A stretch of DNA of 64,000 bases, from positions 1,684,001-1,748,000 of the forward strand of contig CAJNDT010002779.1 of assembly GCA_905221615.1 (NCBI GenBank). Reading direction: 5' to 3'. This stretch comes from Symbiodinium sp. CCMP2592 (lineage: Eukaryota > Sar > Dinophyceae > Suessiales > Symbiodiniaceae). Of the stretch, positions 48,650-59,904 are shown piece by piece; the stretch's first letter is position 1; each line of letters opens with the position of its first letter. Position numbers and translations under genes: made by a program. The notes under the pieces were generated by a model. The model searched no databases. It had not been told where the DNA came from and was given only the letters and a program-made list of their open reading frames with translations.

Positions 48650-50270
48650 AGGGGCTTAGGGGTTTAGAGTCGAGGGATTAGTAGGGTTTAGGGTTTAGGA
48701 GTTTAGGGTTTCGGGTACGGTTTAGGGTATAATTAGGGATTTAAGGTGTGCGGTTGGCATATTGTGAAAGGTGGTAGAACTGTAGCAGAGGACCCGAAGC
48801 TAGTTGCTGTAAATGTACCACCCTCAGGATGCGATGACTCGATATCCACATTGACATGCTTTCAGCGATGTGTGACTGCCAGGTAGTCTGTGGTCCCGAG
48901 CGAGCACCTGGGTGAAGAAGGGGTGTGTTTCATAAAGCAGACGGGTAAGTTCATTCAATTCGGTGTTGAGGGTTTGGGGCTTGGGGCTTTCCAGGGTTTG
49001 GTGTCCAGAGTTTGGGGTTCAGGGCTTGGCGTTCAGAGTTGCTTTGTATAAACCAGGACACCCAAATAGCACTGGACCTTCCATACACAAAAATGCCGGA
49101 TGAGCAGCACACCGGAAAGAGTTAAAGCCAACAAACCGTTAAACGCCCTAAACCCTACACCCTAAACCAGGTGGAAAAGAGGGTCAAAAAACACCCTAAG
49201 CCTTAAACCCTAGAAGCCCTGGAGCTTCGAAGCTAACCCTGAGGCCCGAAGTAGCCCTAAACCCCTAGGCCCGAACGTCTTTAAAGCCCGGAGGTCTTCG
49301 TCAAAAACCTAGAGAAGCCGTGGTAAAATGCCGTAATTCCCCGCAATAAGCCATGGTACCGCACTGATACTCTATAATTCAATCCTAACCTCCGACACCC
49401 TTTGAACAATCCCCCTAAAGCCCTAAACCCTAAACCACCCTTTGAACAACCCCCCTAAACCCTAAACCCTACCTTCAAGCCTTCTGCTCCGGACTCCTCC
49501 AACCCACCATCTGATCCTGAAGGGCCAGGCCCTCAATTCCGCCCCCGTTTGGGTTAGAGTTCCGAGTTTAGGGTGAAGGGTTCACGGTTTAGGGCTTTAG
49601 AGTTTCCTTGTTTGGCCTCGGGATTCGGGTTTTAGGGTTTAGGGTTTAGGGAGGCTTATAAGGGCAGTTTAGGGAAGCAGTCGCTGCTGCTTTCCCAGGT
49701 GAGATCTCTCCTGGGTTCCACGGGATCTCCCGGCGTGCGGTCACCCAGAGCTTCGATCAAGACTGGGCCCTGGGTTTATATGGGGGCCTTAATGAATAGA
49801 AAAGGGTTTTGGGGATCATTATACTATACTTATAATAACCCCCAAAACAGTACTGGTAACTACTTAGAGGTCAGGCGCTTCAGCATGAATAGCAGGTTTT
49901 CTGCCAACAGCTCCGGCAGCGGAAAATCCTTAAACTCAAGCTTTTTCGCGCAGCCCTTTTCCTGTGAGGTGCTGTCACTGGCAGTGGCTTCATGTGCTAA
50001 TGCCCTTTCCGGCCAAAGTGCTGGACTCCTTGCCTTATCAGCGCGTCTTGGCCTGGCGAATGTGGGGTTATACAGGGGGTTCAGGGTTTGAGTCGGTCTG
50101 AGGGTGTGGTCTTTGTTTTTTCGTCGTGTTCAGAGTGTTGGCGCACTGCTAGCTGCACCGTGTTTACTCTTCTGCTTGTCCTTTTCGGGTTGCCACCACG
50201 CGCATTTGTGCCTGGAAGCTAGAAGGAAGTCCCAAGCTGAGTATGTGTACTTGAGCCTGTTTGAAACCTG
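48650..50270. other. Spacer with telomere-like repeats; possible short exon at 49700-49770
   Basis: TTTAGGG runs at 48690-48730 and 49560-49660, CCCTAAA runs at 49140-49470. After TTTCCCAG (49698) the + frame VRSLLGSTGSPGVRSPRASI is coding-like but unassigned. A diverged family A relative may lie at 49778-49865 (GGGGGCCTTAATGAATAG ... CCCCCAAAACAG). Confidence 0.35.
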
Positions 50271-50829
50271 AGCCTCATGATTGTAGCTCCCAAAGAACAT
50301 CTCGTCAAGCCTTACTTAGCTCAGCTAAACGACAAGCCACAGCTGATTTGCACGAAGAGTCCTTCAGAACAGTCAGCTCATCAAAGCCACCGGCCTGATC
50401 ACATGACCTCTCTCCACAGGTCTTATCATCAAATCACGGATGTCGCCCCCGACCTGGTGGCATAGTCGACATGATATCCGCACCTTACGAAAGAGCCTTT
50501 TCGATCGATAAGTCCTGGGCTAACAAGGCGCCACTCAAACGCAAGCGCGGAATAACAGCAACAGTCCTTGGCCCGAAAGAATCCATCCCAGGTTCTTCGC
50601 TCTTCCAGAGGTGGGGTGGTCGGGGCAATCCATCTGCTGAAACTTTGATTAGCCAGATTTTGTCCCTTTTTTGTTTGCTGTCTCAGGGTTTAGGTTAGGT
50701 GTCCTGCCCAGGGTGGAACGGCTCGTGGTTGGTTCCAACCTTGCTCTTTGCACCTGGTTTTGCTTCGACACTGGCTGAGCCAGCTTTGCCTGATTTAGGC
50801 TACATCTACACTCGGGTCTACAGCGCGGA

Positions 50830-52480
50830 GCTCTGAACATAGCCTCGACAAGCCCGTGATATTGAGAAGGATCTCATCCGTAGCCCGGAGCTTGAAACGC
50901 TCTTGACGAAGGTGGGTCGTGCACCCGCCGGGCGGCTTCCAGCCATCGATCTGCAACTCTTTCTTCCACAGCAGTTTGTTTTGTTTGTTGTGTGCTACGG
51001 TGTTGTTGGTTTCGAGGTCTGTGAACCCTTGCAATACATGTTTCAGAGCTGACGAAAGGCGTGTGGTTGAAAGGTTCGTTTTTTGACTATTCGAAGCTGT
51101 TGGGGATGGGCGAAGTCGTGTGGATCCGGATGTCAAGAAATTCTGCTAAGCCCGCAGCACTCTCGAGAAGAGGACTAGCAACTTATGCCTTTGAACCCTC
51201 AGAACACTCGCAATTCTGATGATTTGGTTCTGCGGGTTTGCACTGGCTGTGGCTGTATAACCCGCGGATCCTATCATGATACCGATCCTCGAAATAATTG
51301 TCTGAGAGCGTGCCAAGGCTGGGCGGTGGCGCCTCGCGCGGGAGCTGGGAGCAATGTACCATTGAGACTTTTACGGCGTCTCGGAAGCAAGAGGCAGGCA
51401 AGTCGGCCGGACGGTTCTAGCTTCAGTGAATTCCCTGGGCCTTGTGATCATTAAGTCCTCTTTTTGGATTCTTACAGTGAGGATCCGTTTACATCGGATT
51501 TGCACCAGTGTCTCCTATGCTGAAACTCCGAAACAAACGCTAAAGATCGATCCGAATCGAAGAGCCCTCGATCCGAAATCCGCAAAAAGCTGAAGTGCCA
51601 AGGATCCACACAAGGCATTGTCGACGTTGGTCCGATGCATCTCACAGCTGCAACTTGCCCGACAAGTCTTCAGCAGCCTTCAGTGCTTATGGCGTTGAGG
51701 TTTAGGGTCTAGGCCCTATAAGCCCAGAGCCCGGAGACCCAATCCCCAAACCGAAACCCTCAACCCTTTGGGGGTTTTAGTCCGAGGGCGCAGGGTCGGA
51801 CAGCTGCTATGATGGCTAGGTGGCTAAGGAGAGTGTGCAGGTCATGGGTTCATGTGGTCGAAGTGCAACGTGGGAGTCTCAAGGAATTAGAGGTATACTG
51901 GGGTCCTTGTAATCAGTAGGATCGTATCCTTTAGGGTTCGGCGAGCGGGTCCTTCATTATGTGCTGAAATTTTCCTCTTGGGCCTGGTCTGACAAAGCCA
52001 TTGCAGCTTGCAGTCAGCTATTCATGCCGTTTGTCGACAAGACCGAGTATGCCGATTCAGCAGTGGTTTGTCGAAGGAAGTTGTTGCTGTTGTCGTACCA
52101 TTTTTCAGGCAGCACCTTCACTGCAGCAGCTGAGCCTGCACAGAGCCGTATCGTACGATAATTTCGTGCAGAAAGCTCAGCATAATCTACTGCCTCGAGT
52201 TCCTTTGAATGATGTAGAAGCCTTCACCGTCCCTGAGGCTGAATAGCACCGGTGGCCGTCAGGAGGCCTCCTGTGCGGGTCATCTTCAGCAGCAAGGGCC
52301 TGGGTCGAAGCCGCAAAAGCTTGGGAAAGCAATGAAATCCTTCAACGTCACGTAGCCCTTGCTGAGAAGTGCCTGCGGCCCCAGCGCCAGAAACCGCAAA
52401 TACATCCAAGACGACTAAATCGAATGGCCATGGATTCTTGGGCACCTCCCCAAAACCCAGGACCTTGAAGCCTAAACCCC
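50830..52480 (+). CDS. Exon candidates of an unrecognised gene
   Basis: 50849-50960: after CATAG, ARDIEKDLIRSPELETLLTK then VGRAPAGRLPAIDLQ. 52110-52246: after TTTCAG, QLSLHRAVSYDNFVQKAQHN, ending TVPEAE plus TAG. 52297-52479: after CTTCAG, ARAWVEAAKAWESNEILQRH, running to a TGA. The last two are acid/base balanced and helical. The stop at 52246 suggests a terminal exon, so the third stretch may belong to another transcript. No domain recognised. Confidence 0.3.
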
Positions 52481-53074
52481 CACACCCCTAAACTAAACCC
52501 CCCAAAGCCCGAAAGCCTGAAGGCCCCAAAGCAGCTTTGCTCGCAGGAGTTCTTGGGCCGGCTGCCTCTCATCTTCCGCCTCCTTGTTCTGACGCTTCGG
52601 AGAGACAGCTGTTCTAAATTCTATAGGAGCCCATGAGCGTGGTAGGATGTAGAGTTTGCGGTTTTTTGATGTTTCGGTTGTGAGGGCTCATGGCATGATC
52701 ACTTCCTGCAATCATGATTGTAATTAGCCCCTGAGGCTGTGGGCACAATCTATGAGCCTCGCAGTCTATCCCTGATACCTTCTGCAACTGTATGCATATC
52801 ATCCGAAGTACGCAGCCCCCGTCTATCATTCAAGCTTATGCTATCACGGCTAGAAGTGCCTGGGGCCGGTTGATAGCTCTCGACTCTAAGGGTAAAAAAG
52901 AAGACATAAGCAAACACTGGGATACGGATAAGTATCCCCCACATAATGAAGCGCAGCCAGGTAGGGATATGACTGTAACATGCTTATGCTCATGTCCTTC
53001 GGGGGCCCTATAGTAAAACCAACCGGAACAAGGATCCTGACTGAGACCCCCCAAAACGCAGAGCTCAGAACGCA

Positions 53075-53350
53075 AATCCCTAAACCCTAAACCCTCAGAC
53101 CCCTAAACCCCTAAACCCTCAGACCCCTAAACCCCTAAACCCTAAACCCTCAAACCCCTAAACCCTTAACACATGCGAACCGGAACTTTGATGGATCCGA
53201 GTTGAACTACGTCCTAGGACAAGCTGCGAAGCTGCCCCAGGCACGGCAAAGACTGCAAACAGTGAGGGCTTGAGGGTTTAGGGTTTGAGGGGTCGGGGTT
53301 CAGGGTTTAGGGTTTGAGGGTTTTCAGGTTAAGGGTTTTGGGTTGTGGAC
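53075..53350. repeat. Telomere-like repeats, CCCTAAA then TTTAGGG
   Basis: 53078-53168 is CCCTAAACCCCTAAACCCTC repeats and 53270-53350 is the opposite strand form, separated by about 100 bp of unique sequence. Confidence 0.85.
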
Positions 53351-53862
53351 ATTTCGGGTTTAAAATCTTTGGGCTAGTGCATTATATGGCTACTTGTCCT
53401 GCCGTTGTGGAAGGATGGTTGACTGTTCGATTTCTTTTTGGTGCTTTCTTGGGCTCCCAGTAAGAGCTTCCCAGCAAAGGTTTCCCAGTCCAGATAGAGC
53501 CTACCTGAAGCCCGAAGCTCGGGACATCCAAACAACCTTAACTTTTACAATGTGCCGAAATCCTGAAGCATCCCCAAAACCCTTAGCCCAAAAGCTGTGA
53601 AATCTTCAACCCTGAGGCTCACGGTCCCAAGCGTCGACCTCAACAACCCAAACCCGTCAACCAAGCCTCAAACCTGAAAGCACCTCAACCCAAAACCTGA
53701 AAACCTTAGCCTGATTTTCGTTCATGCATGCTCGTCAGCCCTGAACCCTGCAATTCAAAAACCAGAAAAAAACGCCTTGAGGCATCCGCAGCAGATCCTT
53801 GTACTTTGTTGAAGCACCTCCCCCTGGCTCGGGTGCGCCGAGGGGGGCGGAGTGTGTGGTGT

Positions 53863-53978
53863 TTAATATAGGGGCCTAAATAATTACCTATACTATTCTG
53901 AAAGTTCGTTATTGTAGTTATAGTTATAGTATGATGGGCACCAAAACCTTATTCTAATTATTAAGGCCCCTACATGAG
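53863..53978. mobile_element. MITE family A copy, close to consensus
   Basis: TAATATAGGGGCCTAAATAA at the left and CTAATTATTAAGGCCCCTAC at the right. The interior has a tandem TTATAGTTATAG. Arms are perfect over about 20 bp, so this is one of the youngest copies. Confidence 0.9.
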
Positions 53979-54052
53979 GGTTCGGTAAGTTCCTCCGTTG
54001 GTTCTGCAGGTTCCAGGGTATCAGTCATTGCCTTTTTTCGATTCAAGCTTAC

Positions 54053-54155
54053 CCCAAGGGTCCAAGTACCCAATAATCATATACTCTCCAAAATCCTAAC
54101 CTACATAGCTACTATCCTAAAGCCGAGTACCTAATTATTGGGTCCTTTGGACCCT
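54053..54155. mobile_element. MITE family J
   Basis: AAGGGTCCAAGTACCCAATAA at the left and TTATTGGGTCCTTTGGACCCTT at the right are inverted repeats. The arm GGGTCCAAGTAC is the same as the start of ankyrin intron 5 (11606), and a worn arm occurs near 63762. Confidence 0.8.
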
Positions 54156-54666
54156 TAGGCTTAGAGTTTGGATTTTTTTGGAATGGTCAATTTTGTTTGT
54201 TTGAGGTGTTGGACTGCAAGTTGGGGGGTTGAAAGGTTGGGGAAGGGACACATTTCCGCAACTCCCCTGAGCCTAAACTCAAGCCGTCTGACTGATCTTG
54301 TTTACCTATCAGACTTGAGACTTAGGCCCATAAACCTTTGGACCATATAAACCCTATAATCCTAAGTCCTAGACCGTAATGCTCGAAGCTGCTTCCAAGT
54401 GTCAATCCTTCAATCCAAATGTCAAGAGGGGGATTGAAGGCCTTTTCGATGCATGTTCCAGTGTCTTAGCATCCAGAGGCTCGAACACTGCGGGACGCAG
54501 GCTCTAGGTGTGCAGAGCTTGATCCGGACCACCCGCAAGTTCCACACCTCTATCTTCAGGAGGTTCGAAGCTGACTAGGCGTTGAAGTTCTGAGCTGAGA
54601 GAAGGTCCGGCGATCAGGCACTTTTTCAAGCTCCTGAAGTGGAGCTGGGAACCATCAGTGGACGCC

Positions 54667-56999
54667 ATGGGCCAACAACTTCAGCCAGCAGGAAAAGCTT
54701 TAGCCATCGACCTCCCTACAGGCATTGATGCAAGCAAGGGATGGAAATATGATTCCGTCTGCAATGTGAATGGAAAGGCAGTGGCGGTGCCGTGCTATGC
54801 TGAGAAGATTTTGGTTGTGGACCCTGCAACTGGCCGGGCTTCGGCCATCGACCTCCCTGCAGGCATTGATGCAAGCTGGGGCGGTAAATATGATTCCGTC
54901 TGCAATGTGAATGGAAAGGCAGTGGCGGTGCCGTGCTATGCTGAGAAGATTTTGGTTGTGGACCCTGCAACTGGGCAGGCTTCGGCCATCGACCTCCCTG
55001 CAGGCATCGATGCAAGCAAAGATTGGAAATACCGTTCCGTCTGCAATGTGAATGGCAAGGCAGTGGCCGTTCCGGCACATGCTGAGAAGATTTTGGTTGT
55101 GGACCCTGCAACTGGGCAGGCTTCGGCCATCGACCTCCCTGCAGGCATCGATGCAAGCAAAGATTGGAAATACCGTTCCGTCTGCAATGTGAATGGCAAG
55201 GCAGTGGCCGTTCCGGCACATGCTGAGAAGATTTTGGTTGTGGACCCTGCAACTGGGCAGGCTTCGGCCATCGACCTCCCTGCAGGCATCGATGCAAGCA
55301 AAGATTGGAAATACCGTTCCGTCTGCAATGTGAATGGCAAGGCAGTGGCCGTTCCGGCACATGCTGAGAAGATTTTGGTTGTGGACCCTGCAACTGGGCA
55401 GGCTTCGGCCATCGACCTCCCTGCAGGCATCGATGCAAGCAAAGATTGGAAATACCGTTCCGTCTGCAATGTGAATGGCAAGGCAGTGGCCGTTCCGGCA
55501 CATGCTGAGAAGATTTTGGTTGTGGACCCTGCAACTGGGCAGGCTTCGGCCATCGACCTCCCTGCAGGCATCGATGCAAGCAAAGATTGGAAATACCGTT
55601 CCGTCTGCAATGTGAATGGCAAGGCAGTGGCCGTTCCGGCACATGCTGAGAAGATTTTGGTTGTGGACCCTGCAACTGGGCAGGCTTCGGCCATCGACCT
55701 CCCTGCAGGCATTGATGCAAGCAAAGATTGGAAATATTTTTCCGTCTGCAATGTCAATGGCAAGGCAGTGGCGGTACCGTGTAATAGTGGGAAGATTTTG
55801 ATCGTGGAGCTGTCGCAACCCACAGTGTTCAGCCTCAGGCTACACCACAGCACTGTCCAAAATACACCCGTTTTCGCCGAGCTGGTGGCAGCTTTGCTGA
55901 GCTACTGGATGTACACGGACGAGCCGGAACCCCCACATCTCGAGCATGCTTCCATGCAAGTTCATCGAGTGGTTCAGCCAGGCGAGTTTGGTTCAGCCGT
56001 GAAGATCGCCAGCGTCACTGCTGACTTACTAAGTGGCAAGGTGCTGTACCTCGTCTTCAAGGGTACTTCCTACATCCTGGATTTTCTGAGCTGGAATCTG
56101 GAGCTGAATCACGCCATGACCCAAGATCCCGACTTCTTCGTGCACGGCGGAGCAGCAGGCACGCTTCACGCGGCAAGCTTCTGGCTTGAGGACGGCTTGT
56201 TTCAGCGGCTGAAAGAGGCAAGGGAGAACGGGGTGCGGAGGGTCGTCTTCACAGGCCATTCCTTGGGAGGAATGTATGCAGCATTGACGTTCTACATGCT
56301 TTGGAAGAAGTTGGATGCAGCTTCGCAGGATTTTGTGTCCCTTCTGTCGCTAGGATGCCCAGTAGTACCCTTACTCCCTTTTTGTAGTGCTAGGTTCCTT
56401 ATAAAGTTACCCAATACCAAAAAGGGAACCCTTTTTATTCCTAGGTTGCTGGGCATCCTAGGTCGGGTTTGGACGTGCGGTGCGTCAGCTTTGGCTCTCC
56501 GATGGTTTTCGGCGGTGGCTCCCAACAAGCACAGGGATTCATGGACTTTGCGGCGGAGCGAGCCGTGAACTACATCAATGAGAACGACCCCTGCCCGCGT
56601 GCCTGGGGCGCCATCAATCTCCGGCAGTTTGTGGAAGTGGCGACCAAAAGCGTCCAGAAGGGATTGGTCGACGAGCTGGGCAGCGTCAAGGGGTTTGTTG
56701 CCTCGCAGGTCGTTGCAGCAGCAGCACAACAGGTACTAAACCGATCGGACTTTTACCTGTTGGAGGATTTCGCTAAAAGGTATCAGCACTTTGCAGAGCT
56801 AAAGGTCCTGAGTTCTCAGCGGCAGGTCACTCGCTGGAAGGAGTTCCGGCTCACACCAGATTGTCTGAAAGACCACTCGGTGATGGCTTACGTGACCCGG
56901 CTCTTCGATGCCTATGACGACAGCCGACCCGAGTGCCATGTTCACACCCAGATTGCCCGAGTCGAGCAGTCTCGGACCGTACTCAGGGGCGGAGCCTAG
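54667..56999 (+). CDS. Repeat-propeller protein fused to class 3 lipase, interrupted by one introner
   Basis: Exon 1 is 54667-56345 and exon 2 is 56462-56999; spliced 2217 nt, 738 residues. Residues about 12-380 are eight copies of a 47-residue unit (AIDLPAGIDAS...VCNVNGKAVAVP...KILVVDPATG), probably blades of a beta-propeller. Residues about 385-738 are a lipase_3-type alpha/beta hydrolase: GHSLGG with nucleophile Ser532, then SFGSPMVFGG, NENDPCP (Asp602) and DHSVMAYV (His698) as the likely triad. The reaction would be hydrolysis of acylglycerol or phospholipid esters. No signal peptide or membrane segment is seen. The start is the first ATG; upstream codons are open back to a stop at 54583 but contain no ATG. 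Without removal of the 116-nt intron the frame would run on to 56568 with a wrong sequence and lose the Asp and His. The end is TAG 56997-56999. Confidence 0.85.
54700..55812 (+). repeat. Eight tandem 141-bp repeats coding the propeller blades
   Basis: The string TCGGCCATCGACCTCCCTGC recurs at 54841, 54982, 55123, 55264, 55405, 55546 and 55687, exactly 141 bp apart; a first, diverged unit starts at 54700. Units from 54982 to 55686 are practically identical at the DNA level, including third codon positions. Long antisense frames here are shadows. Confidence 0.95.
56346..56461 (+). other. Introner: family I element forming the only intron of the lipase gene
   Basis: Element 56350-56461 (112 bp) starts CTAGGATGCCCAG and ends CTGGGCATCCTAG, perfect 13-bp inverted repeats. 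GTCG occurs before (56346-56349) and after (56462-56465). Intron 56346-56461 is GT-AG: the GT is the first half of the left GTCG and the AG is the end of the element. Splicing restores LLSGLDVRCVSFGSP, the expected lipase sequence, with no extra or missing residue. Confidence 0.9.
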
Positions 57000-57364
57000 G
57001 TCAGCCTTGGCAATCCCTTCCTGGGAGCCAAACATCCGACAAGGATCGGGTCAGCATATATAGAGTTTTGGCCGGTAGCCAGCCAGAAGAAGCTGGCAGA
57101 GGCGAGTGCAGACATAAACATGTGTGCCATTGCATGACAAACACCTTCACCGGAGGCGAGCTTTTGCTGTAGAGCAGCTTCATTCACACCTTCCGTGTGG
57201 AATGAACCAAAACCAACTGAACCCGCAAGATGGTGCAGGTGGACCTATCCCGGGGAACTTCCGTGCGGCGACAGCGCGGCTGCAGCTGACGAAATGTGGC
57301 CTGGCTTCGGCAGATTTAGCGTCGTCAAGGGGTGTTGGGCTCTGGGGCTTCAGGGTTCATAAAA

Positions 57365-57450
57365 AATTTGGCTTGAAGGTTCCTTTAAAGGGTTACTATA
57401 AGGGTACTATAAGGGTTTCTTTAAAAAGGGGTACTATAAGGGTTCAATCA
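57365..57450. repeat. Short tandem 'AAGGGTTACTATAAGGGTACT' repeat
   Basis: Four imperfect copies of GGGTACTATAAGGG downstream of the lipase. The same unit lies at 47820-47870 beside a family A MITE. Confidence 0.7.
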
Positions 57451-57554
57451 GCAACAGGGTAGTTTCGGGGGGGGCCTTCAAGGGGTTTGAGGCTTCAGGG
57501 TTGAGACCTGGGTGAGATCAAAGCTGAGGGAGCAGATATTCCAACCCAGTGCCG

Positions 57555-57640
57555 GGTATGTTGTTATTATAATATTACAATATTATAATATTACAATATT
57601 ATATTTAATATTGTGATATTATTATATTACTGTATTATAG
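57555..57640. repeat. AATATTATAATATTAC tandem repeat
   Basis: Five to six copies of a 15-17 bp AT-only unit, each self-complementary, so the whole tract can fold back. Confidence 0.85.
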
Positions 57641-57899
57641 CCATGGAGTCAACGATGTTCAACTGACTGCCGTGTCGACTTTACCAGCATTGCACCCGCC
57701 TGACTTGCCGCAGTCAGAATGACCATCATGTGACCACAACAGTTTTGCATTCGTGGAATAAACATGGCTAAACTACTTGTAGCGTAAATTGCGACAACAA
57801 CGATAGGAAGGGCATCAGCACAAATCGCCGCCGCCAGCAGTGGCACCATCAGCAGCATAGCGAGCATCATGGCCCCACCAGGCCACGACAATACCGGTA

Positions 57900-58300
57900 G
57901 CCTGGCATCATCATCAGCATCATCGCCACATTCGATCATGATCGTGGTCTTCGTCTCCATCATCGCCACCACAATCACAATCACCATCATCATCATCATG
58001 ATGATCATCATCATCACTCAGAACATCGCCGCCTGTAGCATGACTGTATCCAAAGACACCACTACCACCACCACCACCACCACCACCACCACCACCACCA
58101 CCACCACCACCACCACCACCACCACCACCACAACCACCACCAGCATCACCGTGAGTATCATTAAGGCTGCCTACCACCACCACCACCATCATCGTCAGCA
58201 TCCCCATCATCACCATCACCATCATCACCATCATCATCATGATGATGATGATGATCATCATCATCACCGTCATCATGGGCGTTATCACCATTATTGTCGT
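57900..58300. repeat. (CAC)n and (ATC/CAT)n microsatellites
   Basis: ATC triplets at 57900-58020, about 27 CAC/ACC units at 58055-58140, then CATCATCAC and GATGATG to 58290. Poly-Thr, poly-His and poly-Gly frames are not genes. Confidence 0.9.
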
Positions 58301-59890
58301 CATCGTAATCTCCGCGCGAATCATCTTCATCGCTTGCAGCGTAACATGTGACACTCCTGCTGTGTGTTCTCTGCGGTCATTTCAACATTCGTGCTCATCT
58401 TTCAGTTCAACTTTAAGGCGGATCTTTAGCGATGCTGGTACCTGTCTTCCCTATCCAGTGGGCAGCGTTCGAGCCCGTCCTGGAACAGCGGTGCATGTGA
58501 CTAGTAAGCATGGGCGGCCCAATGCCGTCTGCAAGTGTGATATCCGGGGTCTCTATCGGAGCAGGAATGCTTGAAACACGTAAGCATTCCAGCCTAAAGC
58601 CTTCAAGCTTAAAGCCCTGAAGACCTAAAACACAGGGCCTTACACTCACACATACAAATACATACACATACATACACATGCATGCATACATACATACATA
58701 CGGTTGTGTGCACAACACGCAGACATGTCTCTTCTGTGTTCAAGGTGTTGTGCTGCACGCCGCGCCGGGTGCGGCGCCAAACTCGGCCCTTCTGCGATCA
58801 GCGCTGGGGGCTCTTCAAAGGAGCTCACTTGGATTGAAGCCAGGTTTAGTTGGAGTTTCGCGGGTCTGATTCTGATGCCTCAGGATGCTGGGTTTTGTCG
58901 GCCTGGCGGGTTCCCACACCCTGAAGTTTGAGCTAACTTCTATTGCCCAAGCCGAAAGGTTCGGTAAACACTTTGCAGCAACAGCCGTCACAAGAAAAGA
59001 GCAGTGTAGTGCTACTGAGGGTCTAGGTCACTTCTTCGCTCTTCCGTGGCCTATTCTCTCTGGATTGATTCAACCATCTAAACCCTAAACCCTAAACCGC
59101 ACGGCAGGCTGGCTGAGGAGCCTAAGACGAAATCTGGAAAGGCGTGGGGAGCGGATGGGGCGAGGATGTGGGGGGTTTGCTAGGACAACCGGGATCTGTT
59201 CTCTGGGCATGAATGCTCTCAAGTCTATGCCCTGAGCCCTGCATCCGAAAGCCCTCTGAACCCTAATAACCTTAAGACTTAACAATATTATAAAAGAAGT
59301 TCAGAAGGACCTACTAAACCGTAGCCGCAAGCCTTGTCTCTCACGGCTAGAGTGGGCCCAAAGCCCTCTAGGAGTTTCAGAGGATAGCTTCTTTGGTTGG
59401 AGCTCAGGGTTAGTAACAGCTATCAGCTATCAGGCTTTCGTCGTTTGTTGTTTGAGCCTTACCATCTATAGGTATGCCTCCCATGCTTTGAATCAGCAGG
59501 GCTAGTATCCCATTTCCTTACCTCCAACACCCGAACGCAGAGCCGGCTGTCCGTACCCTGAACTCTCTTTTTGTAGGAGGCTCATTATCCCTGAATCCCA
59601 ACCCTCAGTGCCGAAACCCTGAGCCCTGCGAAACCTTTGAATCCTGAATCCCCAAACCCGGAACCCTGAATCCAGAAAAAAACCCAAACCCTAAACCCTT
59701 ACTTACGGTAAAGACGAAATCAACACAAACTAGACTAGACCCGACCTGAACCCCACAAACAGCCTACCATTCACAAGAGTGGTATAAGGACGTCAGTGAA
59801 CCCGAAGCAGCAAACCCTAAACCCCTAATCCCTTAAACCCTAACCCCTACTAACCCTCAACCCTCAACCCCCCTGTGTGGCGCGAGCTTC
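58300..59890. other. Spacer; no gene recognised
   Basis: Weak coding-like stretches at 58430-58560 and 58740-58860 (RCCAARRAGCGAKLG) lack a recognisable family or splice context. ACATACAT repeats lie at 58645-58700. Confidence 0.4.
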
Positions 59891-59904
59891 CAGCCTCCAG
59901 GCTC

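Noticed and set aside
54700..55853. Three long antisense frames (305-372 codons)
   Set aside because: They repeat with the 141-bp unit and are shadows of the + strand propeller repeats.
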